Positions 56,831 to 64,000 of a stretch of 64,000 nt of DNA are shown here, in pieces (positions within the stretch are counted from its first letter, which is position 1; every line of letters begins with the position of its first letter). The position numbers and the translations under genes were made by a program. The notes below the pieces were generated by a model. The model was not told the DNA's origin. It saw nothing but the letters and a program-made list of their open reading frames with translations, and ran no database searches. This DNA comes from Pseudomonas bubulae (GTDB lineage Bacteria > Pseudomonadota > Gammaproteobacteria > Pseudomonadales > Pseudomonadaceae): positions 3,013,001 to 3,077,000 of the forward strand of contig NZ_CP146077.1 of NCBI RefSeq assembly GCF_037023725.1, written 5' to 3'.

Positions 56831-58945
56831 TCAGAACTTCCAGCTCACCGATGCCGTGACGTTGCGCGGGGAGCCGTAGTTGCTTTGCCCGTAACGTACG
56901 CTTTGCAGGTATTTCTCGTTGGTCAGGTTGTCGAGGTTGAGCTGGGTGCTCCAGTGCGGGTCGATATCATAGCTGGCCATCAGGCCCACCAGCATATAGG
57001 CAGCCTGGTTTGCTGCCGGGGTGTCGTCGTTCTCGACCTTGCTTTGCCACTTGAGGCTGCCACCCACTTTTACCTGCGGTGCCATCGGCAGCTTGTAGGC
57101 CATGGAGGTGGTCAGGGCATTGCGCGGTATAAACTTGCGCCCGCGGTTGTTGTCGGCATCGGTGATATAGACGTAGGTATAGCCCCCGCTGATTTGCAGG
57201 CCCGGCGCCAGTTCGCCCGAAGCTTCCAGTTCTACACCGCTGCTCTTGTACGACATGCCGTCATACAGGTAACCGCCCAGGGAAGGGTTGAAACCTGAGT
57301 AGGTGGCAACGTTATCCTGCTTGGTATGAAATACCGCTGCCGAAACGTCCAGTTTCTTGTCCAGCAGATGCCCCTTGATCCCGGCCTCGTAGCTCTTGCC
57401 TTCCAGCGGGTCGAGCACCTGGCCCTGGGTATTGAGGTAGTACTGCGGGTTGAAAATCTTGGTGTAGCTGGCATACAGCGAGTACTGCGGCGTCAGGTCA
57501 TAGACTACGCCAGCGTACGGGGTGACTTTGCCATGAATGCTCACGTCCCGCCCCGAACCGTAGTTTTCGCCGTCGCTGTCGGCACTGAGCATGCGCGCAC
57601 CGACGATCAGGTGCAGGTCGTCGGTAAGGCTCAACCGCGTACCAGCGTAGAGGCTCTTCTGGCGATCGGTGTAATTGGAGGTCGCGTCGGCATTGGCCAT
57701 GTTGTAAGCAGGCTTGGGGATGACGCCGTTGAGGGCATCTTCCAGCGACACCGGGGTGTAGTACGAGGAGGTGCCGTACAGCGAGGTTTCCTGGGTACGG
57801 GAACGGGCCACGTTGGCGCCGAAGGTCAACTGGTGCTCGCGGCCGCCCAGGCTGAAAGGCCCGCTGAACGAGAGGCCGCCATCCAGCTCGCGGGTCTTGC
57901 CTTTGTAGTTGGAGGCCAGCCCGGTATAGCCGGTGCTAGAGGCGCTGTTGGCATAGATGTAGAACATGTCGGTGTCTTCGCGATGCTCCATGGCGGTTAC
58001 GGTCAGCGTGGACTTCCAGTCATTGGCGAAGTGGTGCTGCCACTCGGCGAAGGCGCGACTGGTGCGTACATCCCAGTACACCCAGGGCTGGGCAATGTTG
58101 GCACTGGTGCTGCTGTAGTGCAGGGCGTTGCCGCTGCTGTCGGTCAGCGGCAGGGAGCCCCAGCTGGCACCGTTGGCATTGCTTTTCTGGTCTTCATAAC
58201 CGACGGTCAGCGTGTCGTCGTCACTCAGGTCGAAGGCGAGCATGCCACTGAAGATGTTCTTTTCCCGGGAATAACGATCCAGATAAGAGTTGCCCACTTC
58301 GTTGGCATAGATCACTCGCCCGCGCACATTGCCCGCATCGGTCAGCGGCCCGGAGACGTCGAGATCGACCCGGCGCTTGTCCCAGGAGCCGGCGCTGACG
58401 CTGACCTTGGCCTCAGGCTCATAGGTGGGGCGTTTGCGGATAAAGTTAACCGTGGCCGACGGGTTGCCAGTGCCGGTCATCAGGCCGTTGGCGCCGTGCA
58501 AGACATCAACCTGCTCGTAGGGTGCGGTGTCGATATCACCCACCAGCACGCCGCCGGTGAGCCCCATGCCCATGCCGTCGTACTGGAAGTTGGTGATGTC
58601 GAAACCGCGGGCAGTGAAGTAAGTCCGGTCGGTCTCGACCTTTTGCACGTTGACTCCGGGGGTACTGTCCAGCACATCGCGAATACTGTTGAGCTTGAAG
58701 TCGTCAAGTTGCTCGCGCTTGATGCTGGTGATGCCCTGGGGTGTTTGCCCGGCGGTGAGGTTCAATCGCGTCGTAGTGGCGGCGGGTTTGGCTTGATAGC
58801 CCGGTGGTGCATCTTCACTGTCGGCGGTGCCGGTGACGCTGGTGGAAGGCAGGTTCAAGGTGTATTCGTCGGCTGATGCCGAATTGAGCATGCCCAGTGC
58901 GACAAGTGTGAGGGCGGACGTCGGAAGGCTGAGCAGTGAGCGCAT
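56831..58945 (-). CDS. TonB-dependent siderophore receptor
   Basis: 704 residues with a signal peptide ending near ALGMLNSASA. The plug domain starts at about 60 (GITSIKREQLDDFKLNSIRDVL) and carries TARGFDITNFQYDGM. The barrel ends with the typical aromatic terminus RNVTASVSWKF. It most resembles FhuE/FpvB-like receptors of ferric hydroxamates or pyoverdines; the ligand cannot be fixed. No STN regulatory domain or adjacent sigma/anti-sigma pair is seen, so control is probably by Fur, whose box lies 65-83 bp upstream. Confidence 0.93.
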   Translation of the reverse strand: MRSLLSLPTSALTLVALGMLNSASADEYTLNLPSTSVTGTADSEDAPPGYQAKPAATTTRLNLTAGQTPQGITSIKREQLDDFKLNSIRDVLDSTPGVNVQKVETDRTYFTARGFDITNFQYDGMGMGLTGGVLVGDIDTAPYEQVDVLHGANGLMTGTGNPSATVNFIRKRPTYEPEAKVSVSAGSWDKRRVDLDVSGPLTDAGNVRGRVIYANEVGNSYLDRYSREKNIFSGMLAFDLSDDDTLTVGYEDQKSNANGASWGSLPLTDSSGNALHYSSTSANIAQPWVYWDVRTSRAFAEWQHHFANDWKSTLTVTAMEHREDTDMFYIYANSASSTGYTGLASNYKGKTRELDGGLSFSGPFSLGGREHQLTFGANVARSRTQETSLYGTSSYYTPVSLEDALNGVIPKPAYNMANADATSNYTDRQKSLYAGTRLSLTDDLHLIVGARMLSADSDGENYGSGRDVSIHGKVTPYAGVVYDLTPQYSLYASYTKIFNPQYYLNTQGQVLDPLEGKSYEAGIKGHLLDKKLDVSAAVFHTKQDNVATYSGFNPSLGGYLYDGMSYKSSGVELEASGELAPGLQISGGYTYVYITDADNNRGRKFIPRNALTTSMAYKLPMAPQVKVGGSLKWQSKVENDDTPAANQAAYMLVGLMASYDIDPHWSTQLNLDNLTNEKYLQSVRYGQSNYGSPRNVTASVSWKF

Positions 58946-59009
58946 GATCTGCGGATACTCCGGGCTGGAACTGCGTAAACGAGAATTAGTTACAAAGTTT
59001 TACATTTGT

Positions 59010-59028
59010 GCAAATGATAATCAATGCT
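59010..59028 (-). promoter_or_regulatory. Fur box
   Basis: The 19 bases GCAAATGATAATCAATGCT match the GATAATGATAATCATTATC consensus at 13 positions, including the central block. Distance to the receptor ATG is 64 bp. Confidence 0.75.
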
Positions 59029-59235
59029 CTTAACTATTCTTTACGCATTGTCGCAAAATCCTTGCTGCGGTCTTTTTATCGGGCACCTCGGCGCCTCGAC
59101 AAAACGCCGCCTGCCGAGTATCTGCAAAATCTCGCCAACGGCTCTGCGTGAAGGCTATAAACTGTCAGCCTGTGTGGTTCCGGCTTGAAGCGTCGGAGCC
59201 GGTTCATCATCGATAGCGAGTAGTGCATTCATTAA

Positions 59236-60420
59236 ATGAGCAACCCCACCTCTACCTCTAAAGCCAACTGGCAGCCTGTAATCGCGCTGGCGCTGGCCGC
59301 TTTTGTGTTCAATACCACCGAGTTTGTGCCGGTGGGGCTGCTGAGTGCGATTGGCGCAAGTTTTGACATGGCCACGGCCCGGGTCGGGCTGATGCTCACC
59401 ATCTATGCCTGGGTGGTGTCACTGGCTTCCTTGCCGATCATGCTGGTGACGCGCAACGTTGAGCGGCGCAAGTTACTGCTGGTGCTGTTCGGGTTGTTTA
59501 TCGCCAGTCATGTACTGTCGAGTCTGGCGACCAGCTTCGGCATTTTGTTGCTTAGCCGGATCGGCGTGGCGCTGTCCCATGCGCTGTTCTGGTCGATAAC
59601 AGCCTCTCTGGCGGTGCGTCTGGCGCCTGAGGGCAAGCAGGTGCAAGCGCTGGGGTTGCTGGCCACCGGTACTTCGCTGGCGATGGTGATGGGGGTGCCC
59701 CTGGGCCGTTTGCTGGGCGAGGCCATGGGCTGGCGTACCACTTTTCTGGTGATCGCAGCGCTGGCGGTGTTGCTGGTGCTGTGGTTGGCGCGCACTTTGC
59801 CGTTGCTGCCAAGCCAGAATTCCGGCTCGCTCAGAAGCTTGCCGGTGCTGTTCAAGCGCCCTGCACTGGTGGCTGTGTATCTGTTGACGGCGGTGGTGAT
59901 CACGGCGCAATTTACCGCGTACAGCTATATCGAACCCTTTGTGCAGAACGTGGCGGGTATGAGCGGCGCTACCGTGACCCTGATCCTGCTGCTCTTCGGC
60001 GGTGCGGGGATTTTCGGTTCGCTGTGTTTTAGCTGGTTCCACAAATACAGCCCGCTGGGCTTCCTGCTGACCGCTGTGGGCCTGATCGCGCTGAGCCTGC
60101 TGTTGCTGTTGCCGGCCAGTAACTGGATTGAATCCCTGGGGGTGTTGAGCATCATTTGGGGGATGGCGATCATGGGCTTTGGCCTGGCGATGCAGTCCAA
60201 AGTACTGACCCTGGCGCCGGACGCGACGGATGTGGCGATGGCGATGTTTTCCGGTATCTACAATATCGGCATTGGCGGCGGGGCATTGCTGGGCAGTTCG
60301 GTGGGCAGCCATTTCGGTTTTGCCTGGATCGGGCTGGCAGGTGGTTCGCTGGCGGGGCTGGCGTTGGTGTTCTACGCCTGGACCATGTACCGGCTAAACC
60401 GCAGCGCCGCACAGGCCTGA
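59236..60420 (+). CDS. MFS sugar efflux transporter (SotB-like)
   Basis: 394 residues and 12 predicted helices. The N-terminus, [21 protein letters not shown], is characteristic of SotB/YdeA-type exporters of the DHA1 family, with RNVERRKLL as the loop 2-3 motif. Members pump arabinose, IPTG or drugs outward. ATG 59236 has a weak ribosome binding site (GCGAGTAG). The gene is monocistronic. Confidence 0.88.
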   Translation: MSNPTSTSKANWQPVIALALAAFVFNTTEFVPVGLLSAIGASFDMATARVGLMLTIYAWVVSLASLPIMLVTRNVERRKLLLVLFGLFIASHVLSSLATSFGILLLSRIGVALSHALFWSITASLAVRLAPEGKQVQALGLLATGTSLAMVMGVPLGRLLGEAMGWRTTFLVIAALAVLLVLWLARTLPLLPSQNSGSLRSLPVLFKRPALVAVYLLTAVVITAQFTAYSYIEPFVQNVAGMSGATVTLILLLFGGAGIFGSLCFSWFHKYSPLGFLLTAVGLIALSLLLLLPASNWIESLGVLSIIWGMAIMGFGLAMQSKVLTLAPDATDVAMAMFSGIYNIGIGGGALLGSSVGSHFGFAWIGLAGGSLAGLALVFYAWTMYRLNRSAAQA

Positions 60421-60484
60421 CATACCGGGGCTTTGGCGCAAGGCCAGAGCCCCGGCAGGTTTACACGATGATCAGCACCCTCCC

Positions 60485-60518
60485 GATCGCAGCCTCGTTC
60501 CACTCGTCAACGACTACA
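60485..60518 (+). repeat. Degenerate copy of a 35-bp Pseudomonas repeat
   Basis: CGATCGCAGCCTCGTTCCAC and the following 14 bases share most positions with the pair at 63524-63615. It is probably a remnant of a dispersed repeat. Confidence 0.5.
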
Positions 60519-60553
60519 ACATGGAGTTGGTGGCAAGGCAGAAGAGACAACCC

Positions 60554-60591
60554 CTGATCTCAGGATTCAAACCTTTGAATCCTGAGATCAG
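60554..60591. terminator. 18-bp perfect inverted repeat between two MFS genes
   Basis: The arms 60554-60571 and 60574-60591 are exact complements with a CC centre. It lies between the converging MFS genes, so a terminator role is likely, though no T run follows. Confidence 0.45.
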
Positions 60592-60655
60592 CAGAACCTG
60601 AACAAACACGCTGTCGAGATGCTCCAGGCCATAGAGTGCAGCCTGGAGTTACTTG

Positions 60656-61870
60656 TCAGCGGCCACAAAGTCCCGGTTTCAGGCTTGCACTTTGATTGGC
60701 ACGGGTAATCACCGTGATGACCGCCAATGCCGCAATGACCAGTCCCGGTGAAGTCGCCAGCAGCACCCCGGTCGTTCCGGCCCCGGCGGCGAGGATCTGA
60801 CCTGCTGCCAAGGGACCTGCAACCGAACCCAGGCGCCCGATAGCGACTGCAGCGCCGACGCCGGTTGCCCGTACGGCTGTCGGATACAGCGGCGGAGCCA
60901 TTGCATAGAGCACCAACTGCGCCGCCATTACAAACAGGCCCACGGCAAAGCCTGCAGTGGCCACGGGCACAATCCCTACCGAAAAGCCGATCCCGGCCAG
61001 TGATGCGAGTAGCCCGGCATAGACGCCCAGAACCACCTTGGTCGGGTTGCAGCGGTCCAGCAGCAGGCCACCGAGCAAGGAGCCCAAAGCACCGCCTATG
61101 TTGAACAGCATTTGCACCATGCCCGCTTGCGGCTTGGTGAAACCCTGGGCAAGCAGCAGTGTGGGCAGCCAGTTCAGCAACATGTACATCACGGTCAGGG
61201 TAAAGAAGTAACTGAGCCACAACGCCAGGGTCGAACGGCCACGACCTTCACCAAACAGTGCCTGGCCCGTAGACACGCGCAAAGCCTGGCTGGCGTCCTG
61301 GCGGAAAACCCGGGACTCGGGCAGCAGGATGATCATCAGCGGCACGACAAGCAACGGGGCTAGCCCGCCGATGATAAAGGTGGTTTGCCAGTGGTCATGG
61401 GAGAACATCGCCACTACCGCTGCCATTGCGCCACCCAGTGGCACGCCGCAATACATGATGCTGATCGCTGTGCCACGACGGCGTTCGTCTACCGCTTCAG
61501 CACATAGGGCGATCAGGTTGGGCAGGGCAGCTCCCAGACCAAGGCCCGTCATGAATCGCACCAGCAGCAAGTGGTAGTAGCTGTCTACATAGGCGGTCAG
61601 CAGAGAGAAGACGCCAAACAGGATGACCGCGCCGATGAGGATCTTTTTACGGCCGACTCGATCGGCAATCCAGCCGCCGAAGAATGCACCGGGCAGCAGG
61701 CCGATGATCCCGACACTGAACACCCAGCCCATCATTTTCGGGTCCAGGTCAAAGGTTTGACGCAGGCCGGCGGCGGCAGTGCCCGCGGCTTGCAGGTCAA
61801 ACCCTTCGATAAGCGCAACGATAAAGCACAAAGCGATTGTCAGCGTCGAACGATGCTGTGGAGTGTTCAT
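60656..61870 (-). CDS. Aromatic acid:H+ symporter, MFS (MhpT/PcaK-like)
   Basis: 404 residues and 12 helices. GWIADRVGRKKILIGAVILF is the MFS loop 2-3 signature, and FIVALIEGFDLQAAGTAAAG places it in the aromatic acid:proton symporter group (PcaK, BenK, MhpT) with the helix-1 Asp typical of that group. The substrate is probably an aromatic or phenylpropanoid acid. The divergent OprD-type porin gene and the PcaR-like operator between them support an uptake pair. ATG 61870 has an AGG site. Confidence 0.88.
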   Translation of the reverse strand: MNTPQHRSTLTIALCFIVALIEGFDLQAAGTAAAGLRQTFDLDPKMMGWVFSVGIIGLLPGAFFGGWIADRVGRKKILIGAVILFGVFSLLTAYVDSYYHLLLVRFMTGLGLGAALPNLIALCAEAVDERRRGTAISIMYCGVPLGGAMAAVVAMFSHDHWQTTFIIGGLAPLLVVPLMIILLPESRVFRQDASQALRVSTGQALFGEGRGRSTLALWLSYFFTLTVMYMLLNWLPTLLLAQGFTKPQAGMVQMLFNIGGALGSLLGGLLLDRCNPTKVVLGVYAGLLASLAGIGFSVGIVPVATAGFAVGLFVMAAQLVLYAMAPPLYPTAVRATGVGAAVAIGRLGSVAGPLAAGQILAAGAGTTGVLLATSPGLVIAALAVITVITRANQSASLKPGLCGR

Positions 61871-62049
61871 GGACGAACCTCGTTATTGTTTTTGTAGGGG
61901 GGCTTTCAGCGAGCCAAATAAAGATTAACAAAGATAACTAAAAAAAGAAGCTGCGAAGGTATTTGCTAAAAAATCAGCTTAAACGTGTTTAAAACAGGCT
62001 TTTAGCCAGTGCGTGCCTGTAATTATCAAAAATAGATAAGAAACATAAT

Positions 62050-62064
62050 GTTCGATTATCGATC
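62050..62064. promoter_or_regulatory. Possible IclR-type (PcaR-like) operator
   Basis: GTTCGATTATCGATC resembles the 15-bp PcaR site GTTCGATAATCGCAC at 12 positions. It lies in the 297-bp divergent region between the aromatic-acid transporter and the OprD-type porin. This is a sequence likeness only. Confidence 0.4.
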
Positions 62065-62167
62065 ATTTAAGATTGACGTTGCTTTGACTTGTTTCCATTC
62101 TCTGGCCCAGGAAACGCCATGAGAGCGTTCTGGTTCTGTCAAAAACAACAATAAATGGACATTCAAT

Positions 62168-63451
62168 ATGCATACGCTCAACCAAGGCGCCCTGCGCTTG
62201 TTCCCGCTTTCGTGCATTGCCCTGTGCCTGCTCAGTACCCCTGTTTGGGCCCAGGGATTTATCGAAGACAGTCACGCCACCCTGACCTTGCGCAACTACT
62301 ACATGGACCGTGATTACAAGGACGATGGCGTCAAGACCGCAGCGCGGGAATGGGCCCAGGGCTTCATTGCCAACATGGAGTCGGGCTTTACCGAGGGCAC
62401 GGTCGGTTTCGGGCTGGATGTGCGTGGTCTGCTGGGGGTCAAGCTGGACTCTTCGCCTGACCGCAGCGGCACCGAACTGCTGCCGGTCAATAGTGACAAA
62501 CAGGCTGCGGATGAGTACTCGCGACTGGCCTTCACCGGCAAGCTGCGTTTTAGCCAGACCACGCTCAAGACCGGTGATGTGTCGATTTTTCTGCCGTTTG
62601 CCTTTGCCAGCCCGTCGCGGCTTTTGCCCCAGACCTTTCGCGGGACCACCGTCAGCTCCAAAGAAATTGACGGTCTGACCTTCAACACCGGATATATCGA
62701 CGCGATCAATAAACGTGACTCCACCAACTACCAGGCCATGACTATCGCGTCGCCCAATGGCCGATTCAAGGGCTCGGCTGAAACCTCGCACCTGGCTTAC
62801 GGCGGTGGTGATTATCAGGTCAACAAGAACCTGAGCGTGCGCGCCTACCATGTCGAGGTGGCGGATTTGTACAAGCAAAGCACCCTGGCATTGCTGCACG
62901 ATCTGCCCCTGGGTGATGGCGTGCTGACCACCGACCTGCGCAGTTTTTTCAGTGATGAGGCGGGCAGTGCCAAAGCAGGCAAGGTCGACAACATCAACGC
63001 ATCGGCGCTGTTGGGTTATCGGCTGGGAGGGCATCGTTTAAGTGTGGGCTACATGCATTCCAGCGGTGATACGGCGACGCCTTACATCTCGGGTACAGAG
63101 TTGATGGGCATGAGCGAAATGACCATGAGTTCGGATTTTCTCAATGCCAAGGAGCGCACCTGGCAGGCCATTTACGACTACGACTTCACGGCGGTGGGGG
63201 TAGTGGGATTGAAAGGGCGGTTGCGTTATGTGCGCGGTGACAATATCGAACTGGCGTCCTTGAATGCGGATGATCGCAAGGAGCGCGAGTTTCAGATGGA
63301 GCTGGGGTACGTGATTCAGAGCGGGCCGCTGAAAAACCTGGGCCTTTTGGCGAGGAAGTCTATTTACCGCAATGACTTCCCGGCAGGTGCGGCCTTTCGC
63401 GACGAAAACCAGACCCGCTTCCTGGCCATCTATACCTTGCCGATCTGGTAG
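62168..63451 (+). CDS. OprD family outer-membrane porin
   Basis: 427 residues. A signal peptide ends near TPVWAQG; the mature start GFIEDSHATLTLRNYYMDRD is the OprD-family signature, and the barrel ends FLAIYTLPIW with a terminal aromatic residue. OprD/OpdK-like porins admit carboxylates such as aromatic acids or basic amino acids. The divergent MhpT/PcaK-like symporter suggests an aromatic acid. ATG 62168 has only a weak ribosome binding site. Confidence 0.92.
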   Translation: MHTLNQGALRLFPLSCIALCLLSTPVWAQGFIEDSHATLTLRNYYMDRDYKDDGVKTAAREWAQGFIANMESGFTEGTVGFGLDVRGLLGVKLDSSPDRSGTELLPVNSDKQAADEYSRLAFTGKLRFSQTTLKTGDVSIFLPFAFASPSRLLPQTFRGTTVSSKEIDGLTFNTGYIDAINKRDSTNYQAMTIASPNGRFKGSAETSHLAYGGGDYQVNKNLSVRAYHVEVADLYKQSTLALLHDLPLGDGVLTTDLRSFFSDEAGSAKAGKVDNINASALLGYRLGGHRLSVGYMHSSGDTATPYISGTELMGMSEMTMSSDFLNAKERTWQAIYDYDFTAVGVVGLKGRLRYVRGDNIELASLNADDRKEREFQMELGYVIQSGPLKNLGLLARKSIYRNDFPAGAAFRDENQTRFLAIYTLPIW

Positions 63452-63523
63452 GGCCAATTGTCTATTTGCTGGAGAGCCGTGCGAGGCCCTGCGCGTGTTG
63501 CGGTTTTGCGACCGCTTCGCGCT

Positions 63524-63615
63524 CGAACGTAGCCTCGCTCTACTCGTCAACTGCTACGCAGTGGCATGAGTTGTGAAAATCGTAGCAGCTGCCGAGCCGT
63601 GCGAGGCTGCGTTCG
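63524..63615. repeat. Inverted pair of a 35-bp Pseudomonas repeat
   Basis: Copy one (63524-63558, starting CGAACGTAGCCTCGC) and the reverse complement of copy two (63581-63615) agree at 29 of 35 positions. A 14-bp direct repeat GAGCCGTGCGAGGC also occurs at 63474 and 63594. The pair sits between the converging porin and MarR genes. Confidence 0.65.
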
Positions 63616-63696
63616 GCTGCGCAGCAGTCGTGAATTCAGCTTTCACTATTGATCAGGCACTGCGCATGTTGCGGATTTGGTAGCTACAGCGCTGGG

Positions 63697-64000
63697 CTAT
63701 TCCTGATACACCTTTTTCAGCAGGCGCAGCAGTTCTTCACGCTCGGCGCTATCCAGCGCCGAGGTCGCGTCGATGTCGCTTTGCGCAGCAATAGCCTTAA
63801 GCTCTTTGAGCAGGGCTTCGCCGGTCTTGCTCAGGAATATGCCGTAGGAGCGTTTGTCGGGTTTGCAACGAACCCGTACCGCCAACGCCCGACTCTCCAG
63901 CTTGTTCAACAATGGCACCACTTGCGGGGGCTCAATCGCCAGCGCCCGGGCCAGGTCCGCCTGCATCAGCCCGGGATGCTGGTCAATGATCGCCATTGCC
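63697..64000 (-). CDS. MarR family transcriptional regulator, 3' part
   Basis: About 100 residues are visible; the frame is open to the right edge, so the N-terminal helices lie outside. The winged helix is present: HPGLMQADLARALAIEPPQ recognition helix region, VPLLNKLESRALAVRVRC and the wing PDKRSYGIFLSKTG. MarR proteins bind DNA as dimers and respond to small ligands, often aromatics; the porin is convergent with it, so the target cannot be assigned from the visible part. Confidence 0.85.
   Translation of the reverse strand, partial: AMAIIDQHPGLMQADLARALAIEPPQVVPLLNKLESRALAVRVRCKPDKRSYGIFLSKTGEALLKELKAIAAQSDIDATSALDSAEREELLRLLKKVYQE

Noticed and set aside
57326..58876. A 516-codon plus-strand frame opposite the TonB receptor
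   Set aside because: Antisense to a receptor with clear motifs; no domain or ribosome binding site.

Overview
The window looks like a chromosomal segment of a Pseudomonas of the fluorescens lineage. The evidence is the Pseudomonas-type REP elements built on a GCGGGCTTGCTCGCGA core, a periplasmic cis/trans fatty acid isomerase, cbtBA-cobE-cobM under a B12 riboswitch, an OprD porin, a CysI/DUF934 pair, and the conserved block DUF1853 / nadK / metallophosphoesterase / rhomboid / DUF1315 / DUF2797 / pepN. No rRNA, tRNA or CRISPR array was seen.

Region 1 (1-22.8 kb) mixes accessory virulence-type genes with core genes. It begins with the tail of a nitronate monooxygenase-like gene, then an orphan RHS/TccC-type protein (379-3351) with an unrecognised C-terminal tip. 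A set of lipid or acyl-type enzymes follows on the minus strand (histidine phosphatase, SCP2 protein, APH-like phosphotransferase, SDR), then sohB. Two giant leucine-rich proteins with C-terminal NEL-type E3 ubiquitin ligase domains (8041-13137 and 16221-22742) flank the core sulfite reductase block (cysI, DUF934, a 37-aa membrane peptide, DUF2970). The two NEL proteins and the TccC-like protein are all built to act on eukaryotic hosts, so this segment reads as a host-interaction island.

Region 2 (22.8-32.4 kb) centres on cobalamin and stress. It holds B12-dependent metH, divergent cti, nfuA, and a minus-strand operon cbtB-cbtA-cobE-cobM headed by a cobalamin riboswitch with a terminator-type expression platform.

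Region 3 (32.4-39.5 kb) is a signalling cluster. It has a single-domain response regulator, a CHASE3-GAF hybrid kinase with three receivers, CheR, a receiver-less CheB, a receiver-first kinase and another single-domain regulator. The middle genes overlap and have no obvious DNA-binding output.

Region 4 (39.5-46 kb) has a TPR/HEAT lipidless membrane protein, a penicillin-binding protein 2 away from rodA, and an M60-type metalloprotease gene broken twice. An IS30-family element sits in its fifth codon with a 3-bp target duplication, and there is a one-base loss in a G tract between the zinc-binding HEXXH and its third ligand.

Region 5 (46-55.4 kb) is core metabolism (PLP-dependent deaminase-like enzyme, cytochrome b561, nadK block, pepN). 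Region 6 (55.4-64 kb) has a secreted phosphodiesterase-like enzyme, a Fur-box-preceded TonB receptor, two MFS transporters, an OprD porin with a PcaR-like operator in the divergent promoter, and the 3' part of a MarR regulator.
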